A DNA stretch of 64,000 nt from an uncultured Flavobacteriaceae bacterium (GTDB lineage: Bacteria > Bacteroidota > Bacteroidia > Flavobacteriales > Flavobacteriaceae). Positions 60,662 to 64,000 of this stretch are shown piece after piece. Made by a program: the position numbers and the translations under genes. The stretch is taken from assembly GCA_937923515.1 (NCBI GenBank), contig CALDUF010000064.1:1-64000 (forward strand), written 5' to 3'. Each line of letters opens with the position of its first letter. Position 1 is the first letter of the stretch. The notes under the pieces were generated by a model. It had not been told where the DNA came from, did not search any database, and worked only from the letters and a program-made list of their open reading frames with translations.

Positions 60662-61432
60662 TTGAATCAAAAGCAAACTAAAATATCTGCGCTACTTATT
60701 ACCTACAATGAGGAAAAACACATTGTTAGCGCTATAAAAAATATTGAATTTGCCGATGAAATTATTGTGGTTGATGGTAAAAGTACTGATGCTACAGTAC
60801 AACTTTTAGAGCAATTTCCAAAGGTTAAGGTAATATCTAGAGCTTTTAAAAATTTTGCAGACCAACGCAATTTTGCAATAAACCAAGCCGCGCACCAGTG
60901 GATTTTATTTATTGATGCCGATGAGCGTATTCCCAAACCTTTAAAACACGAACTTTTAGAGGCTATAAATATTAAAAATGATGTGGTGGCGTATTTATTT
61001 AAACGGCGCTTCTTCTTTAATAAAAAAGTAATTAAATACAGTGGTTTACAATCTGACACCACATATAGGCTTTTTAAAAAAGAGAGCGCAAAATACGATA
61101 CATCTAAACTAGTACATGAGCAACTTATTGTAAATGGAAAAAGTCGTGTTTTAAACAACTACATGTTGCATTATTGTTATACTAGTAATACAGACTATAA
61201 ACGTAAAATGGAACATTATGCAACCTTAAAAGCTGAAGAATTGCATACTAACGGAAAACAAGCAACCCTAGCACATTTTATATTTAGGCCTGTTTACAAA
61301 TTTATTACCAATTATATATTTAGATTGGGGTTTCTTGATGGAAAAGAGGGTTTTAGCATTTGCTATTTAAGCGCTTATGGGGTTTGGTACCGTTATAAGA
61401 TGCTTAAAATGTTAAACAAAACTAAAGCTTAA
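60662..61432 (+). CDS. Glycosyltransferase family 2 (WaaE/KdtX-like)
   Basis: A 257-residue GT-A enzyme of the family that adds beta-1,4-glucose to LPS core. Seen: TKISALLITYNEEKHIVSAIKNIEFADEIIVVDGKSTDATVQLLEQF, DQRNFAINQAAHQWILFIDADERIP with the DAD metal site, and a C-terminal amphipathic region (KFITNYIFRLGFLDGKEGFSICYLSAYGVWYRY). The frame is open from TTG 60611, but that codon is part of the promoter, so TTG 60662 (MNQKQTKISALL) is preferred. Confidence 0.92.
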   Translation: MNQKQTKISALLITYNEEKHIVSAIKNIEFADEIIVVDGKSTDATVQLLEQFPKVKVISRAFKNFADQRNFAINQAAHQWILFIDADERIPKPLKHELLEAINIKNDVVAYLFKRRFFFNKKVIKYSGLQSDTTYRLFKKESAKYDTSKLVHEQLIVNGKSRVLNNYMLHYCYTSNTDYKRKMEHYATLKAEELHTNGKQATLAHFIFRPVYKFITNYIFRLGFLDGKEGFSICYLSAYGVWYRYKMLKMLNKTKA

Positions 61433-61458
61433 TATTACAAGTGTTAATAATAAAATTT

Positions 61459-62259
61459 TTATTGAATTGGTGATTTAGAAACGCTTTTCTTATATTTTTT
61501 CTTCCAGAAGAAAACTTGTTTTTTAAGTCTTATCTTTTTATAATATTGCTCTTGAAATGCTACAGTAAATTGCCACATTAAATTAAATACCTCGTCATAA
61601 CTTTTATTGGCGCATTTCGCATATTCATCACTCATAACTGCAACCATACTTTTATGAGTTGTTAAACGTGCAAAGTTTTTAATTCTAGTTTCAAAATCTA
61701 AAGTTCTAAATTCCATTCTATTCAAATCAACCAAATAAAATTCATAGTCTTTTTCTGTTTGTTTTATAAGCGTATTTCCTGGAGAATGGTCTAAAAAGTG
61801 AATACCCAATTCGTGTAGTTTAAACGTAAATCTTGTAAAAGCTCTTAAAATAACTTCATGATTTGGGTAATTTAAATCTGTTGTTAGCTCTCTATACGTT
61901 ATATCACACATTTGATGCTCGCTAATATAATAGCTATTTTTAAACAGCAGTGGCGTGGTAAACTCATAATATGCAATAGGCTGTGGTGTACCTATTCCCT
62001 TTTTTATCAACATATTGGCATATTCAAAAGAACGCTGTGCTTTACTTTTTCTTAAAAACTTATATGCAATTTGGTTTATTATGTTAGGTACTTTAAAAGA
62101 CTTAATATTAACAGTAATAGCGCTAAGTTTAAATAGTTTTATAGCATTTCTATCTTGATTGCCAAAGTCTTCGCCTTCAGTTTCAAAATTTTTGATAAAA
62201 GCACTTAATGTCTCTTCTTGATTTTTATAGTTAGGATGGACAACTAAAGTTGTTTTCAT
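61459..62259 (-). CDS. Kdo-kinase/WaaP-like lipopolysaccharide kinase
   Basis: A 266-residue protein-kinase-like enzyme. The catalytic loop reads ELGIHFLDHSPGNTLI (His-x-x-Asp-His-x-x-Pro-Gly-Asn), the metal loop is FYLVDLNRMEF (Asp-Leu-Asn in place of DFG), and the N-lobe lysine is likely within KLSAITVNIKSFKVPN. This pattern fits KdkA and WaaP, which phosphorylate Kdo or heptose in LPS inner core. It lies in the glycan locus on the opposite strand with its own -7 element (minus 62297-62290, TATATTTG). No membrane segment; peripheral membrane location likely. Confidence 0.88.
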   Translation of the reverse strand: MKTTLVVHPNYKNQEETLSAFIKNFETEGEDFGNQDRNAIKLFKLSAITVNIKSFKVPNIINQIAYKFLRKSKAQRSFEYANMLIKKGIGTPQPIAYYEFTTPLLFKNSYYISEHQMCDITYRELTTDLNYPNHEVILRAFTRFTFKLHELGIHFLDHSPGNTLIKQTEKDYEFYLVDLNRMEFRTLDFETRIKNFARLTTHKSMVAVMSDEYAKCANKSYDEVFNLMWQFTVAFQEQYYKKIRLKKQVFFWKKKYKKSVSKSPIQ

Positions 62260-62636
62260 GAAACGTATTTACGCAGTTTACTTGTGCTGCAAATATATTT
62301 AAATAAAATTGAGTTAAACTATGCTACTTAAATTAGGATAATCTAAGATATGTTTGTGAAGCCTTAAAGACATAAAATAGTAATTAATACGTGTAATGAA
62401 TAATGTGATTCTAAAAGTTTTTTTCTTATTCAGTTAGTAGTTCAAATTTAGCTTAAAATACTTAGCAATTATATAGTGTTTGCTCTAATTCATATATCTC
62501 ACAATTCAAGAACTAAGACCCTTCAAAATAAAGTTTAAGAAAAATTAATTGCAACGCGTCATGTTCAATTACAACTAATCATTCCGTAAAAAAACAAATT
62601 ATCAATATTAACTCTATATTTGTTTAAAAATTTATA
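62260..62636. other. 377-base divergent control region in the glycan locus
   Basis: No gene or clear repeat. It has a minus-strand -7 element TATATTTG (62297-62290) for the kinase gene and a plus-strand TATATTTG (62615-62622) for the GT4 gene; neither has a clear -33 TTG. I see nothing else in the middle. Confidence 0.55.
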
Positions 62637-63692
62637 GTGTCCAAAAAGGTTGTTTATATTCTTCATAAAAATGGTTCTAACAGCCATTATACCGCACTAA
62701 AACACTTACTTTCAGAGCAAAACACAACTTTAAAATATAGAGAATTTTCAATTATTAGCACTTTTTTTAAGGCTCTTCTAAAGGGTAACGGTCGTGTCAT
62801 TAAAAAGCAAATTGTTAATTTTTTGTTTTTGCTAAATCTATTCATGTCAAAACATAAAAGAGTAGTTTTAGGTATAGCACCTTTTGATAAAAAATTAGTG
62901 CTTCTAACTCAAGTTTTAAAAAATCATACTATTTATTATCATACATCATGGACTTGCTGGGATGGAAGTTTTCATCCAAAACAAGACAACAATTCACCTA
63001 AAGTAAGACGAGCTTGGAAAAACTTTTTAGAAAATATGGTTAAGCATACTTTTTGTGTAACTATAAAAAGTAAAAGTGAAATTTTAAAACATTACAATGT
63101 AAAAAAAGCAAATATACATGTGGTTAATCACGCTGCAGACCCCGCTTTTTTTCAACCTGCAAAAATCTCAGAAAAAAAACCGTTAAGCTTTATTTATTAT
63201 GGAAGACTCGTACCAGAAAAGGGTATAGAGGAATTACTTGATTTTTTTGCTGATCAACAAAATGCAATATTAACTATTATTGGCAATGGTAAATTAATAG
63301 ATACAGTAAAGCTTTTTTCAGATAAATTTAAAAATATAACGCATTTACAAGCCACAGAAAACAAAGAAGAACTTATTCATAAAGTAGCATCGCACCAATA
63401 CTTGGTTTTAAACTCAAAAAAAAGCCCAAAATGGGAAGAACTTTTTGGATTGACAATTATAGAAAGTATGGCTTTGGGCACAATACCTATTGCAACTAAC
63501 CATACAGGACCGAAAGAAATATTAACTCCTGATTTGGGATATTTATGTGAGGAACATAACTTAATTGACAAAATTGCGGAGTTAATTGAAATAGATGCTT
63601 TTGATGAAAACATGTCTAAAAATTGTAAAAAAATTGCAACCAATTACAAAGTAGACAACATTAGTGAAAAATGGAATGCCATATTATACTAA
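62637..63692 (+). CDS. Glycosyltransferase family 4
   Basis: A 351-residue GT-B enzyme begun by GTG 62637, 14 bases after a -7 element. Seen: N-terminal KKVVYILHKNGSNSHYTALKHLL, the linker VVNHAADPAFFQPAKISEKKPLSFIYYGRLVPEKGIEELLDFF, and the donor site with E-x7-E in WEELFGLTIIESMALGTIPIATNHTGPKEIL. The N-terminal third lacks strong similarity to a named group. It ends 4 bases before the next GT gene, suggesting an operon continuing out of the window. Confidence 0.92.
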   Translation: MSKKVVYILHKNGSNSHYTALKHLLSEQNTTLKYREFSIISTFFKALLKGNGRVIKKQIVNFLFLLNLFMSKHKRVVLGIAPFDKKLVLLTQVLKNHTIYYHTSWTCWDGSFHPKQDNNSPKVRRAWKNFLENMVKHTFCVTIKSKSEILKHYNVKKANIHVVNHAADPAFFQPAKISEKKPLSFIYYGRLVPEKGIEELLDFFADQQNAILTIIGNGKLIDTVKLFSDKFKNITHLQATENKEELIHKVASHQYLVLNSKKSPKWEELFGLTIIESMALGTIPIATNHTGPKEILTPDLGYLCEEHNLIDKIAELIEIDAFDENMSKNCKKIATNYKVDNISEKWNAILY

Positions 63693-63696
63693 AAAA

Positions 63697-64000
63697 ATGA
63701 TAGACGTAAGTTGTATTATTATTAATTACAATACTTCAAAATATACTTTTGAAGCGGTAGCATCAATATTAAAAACACACGTAAACACAATTTCATTCGA
63801 AATTATTGTTGTTGATAATGCATCTCACAACGAGGATTATTTACAACTAAAAACTTCTATTGAGGCATTAAAGGCTGATAATGTATGCTTGGTAAGAAGT
63901 AATATAAACACGGGGTTTGGAACTGGAAATATGACGGGCGTAAAACATGCATCGCCTTGTAAATATTTTGCTTTTATAAATAATGACACGTTACAGGTGA
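63697..64000 (+). CDS. Glycosyltransferase family 2, truncated by window edge
   Basis: The first 101 residues of a GT-A enzyme, open to the last base. MIDVSCIIINYNTSKYTFEA begins the nucleotide-binding fold, FEIIVVDNASHNED and NINTGFGTGNMTGVKHA follow, and FAFINNDTLQV holds the metal-binding Asp. It is closest in wording to the rhamnosyltransferase-like GT2 at 57715. It starts 4 bases after the GT4 stop, on the same strand. Confidence 0.92.
   Translation, partial: MIDVSCIIINYNTSKYTFEAVASILKTHVNTISFEIIVVDNASHNEDYLQLKTSIEALKADNVCLVRSNINTGFGTGNMTGVKHASPCKYFAFINNDTLQV

Overview
This window looks like chromosomal DNA of a marine-type member of the Flavobacteriaceae (Bacteroidota). It is AT-rich. 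Upstream regions carry the Bacteroidota-type -7 element TAnnTTTG (for example at 57687, 56834, 44431, 42991) and recognisable Shine-Dalgarno sequences are rare. The gene content also fits the clade: DUF349, DUF368 and DUF5606 proteins, type III plus type II glutamine synthetases, RuvX-Def-DUF5606 synteny, and many lipoproteins. The genus cannot be fixed from sequence alone. I see no rRNA, tRNA, CRISPR array, insertion sequence or prophage.

Layout. 1-2200: tail of an ABC exporter, then an ECF sigma factor with a membrane protein and a Spy-like periplasmic protein. 2205-6673 (minus): five consecutive predicted lipoproteins, namely a fGly sulfatase, a YHYH protein, a MORN/YwqK-like protein, a SCO1/SenC protein and a BNR-repeat protein. 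6674-7113: a gene-free stretch holding a 154-bp inverted-repeat element. 7114-8843: a NOP2/RsmB-type RNA methyltransferase and a YdeI-like protein. 8908-11901 (minus): exported M28 and M1 peptidases. 12003-18025 (minus): a MarR regulator with a perfect palindromic operator candidate, followed by a FadN-like bifunctional enzyme, a thiolase and an acyl-CoA dehydrogenase; a long-chain acyl-CoA ligase lies nearby at 18669. 20700-26852 (minus): a hybrid histidine kinase and PurL. 27047-31325 (minus): a sucrose module in which a sucrose-phosphate-phosphatase-like HAD domain is fused to an invertase/GH-like domain, followed by an SPS-like glycosyltransferase and a fructokinase. 31583-34277 (minus): a chelatase-I-like AAA+ ATPase and a VWA protein. 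34534-39628 (plus): TetR, ABC, HlyD and TolC genes, where the ABC ATPase is strikingly degenerate. 39879: a lipoprotein Cu/Zn superoxide dismutase. 40582-44051: divergent GSIII and GSII. 44457-53764 (plus): OstA-like protein, aminotransferase, TPR protein, two tandem DUF368 proteins, AroE and a DUF349 protein. 53877-56534 (minus): Crp/Fnr regulator, DUF5606, Def, RuvX and a small exported protein. 56861: DapD. 57715-64000: a glycan (probably LPS core) locus with GT2, GT9, GT2, GT2, WaaP/Kdo-kinase-like, GT4 and a truncated GT2.

How the genes work together. The 12003-20444 region is a beta-oxidation unit (activation by the ligase, then dehydrogenation, hydration/oxidation and thiolysis), probably controlled by the MarR protein. 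The 27047-31325 operon can be read as a closed sucrose cycle: synthesis (GT plus HAD phosphatase), hydrolysis (GH domain) and recovery of fructose (kinase). The right end builds surface glycan and phosphorylates its inner core.

The least explained parts, and the best candidates for something new, are the all-lipoprotein sulfatase/YHYH/SCO cluster, the phosphatase-glycosidase fusion, the motif-depleted ABC ATPase, the intergenic repeat element, and the mutually overlapping divergent promoters in the glycan locus.
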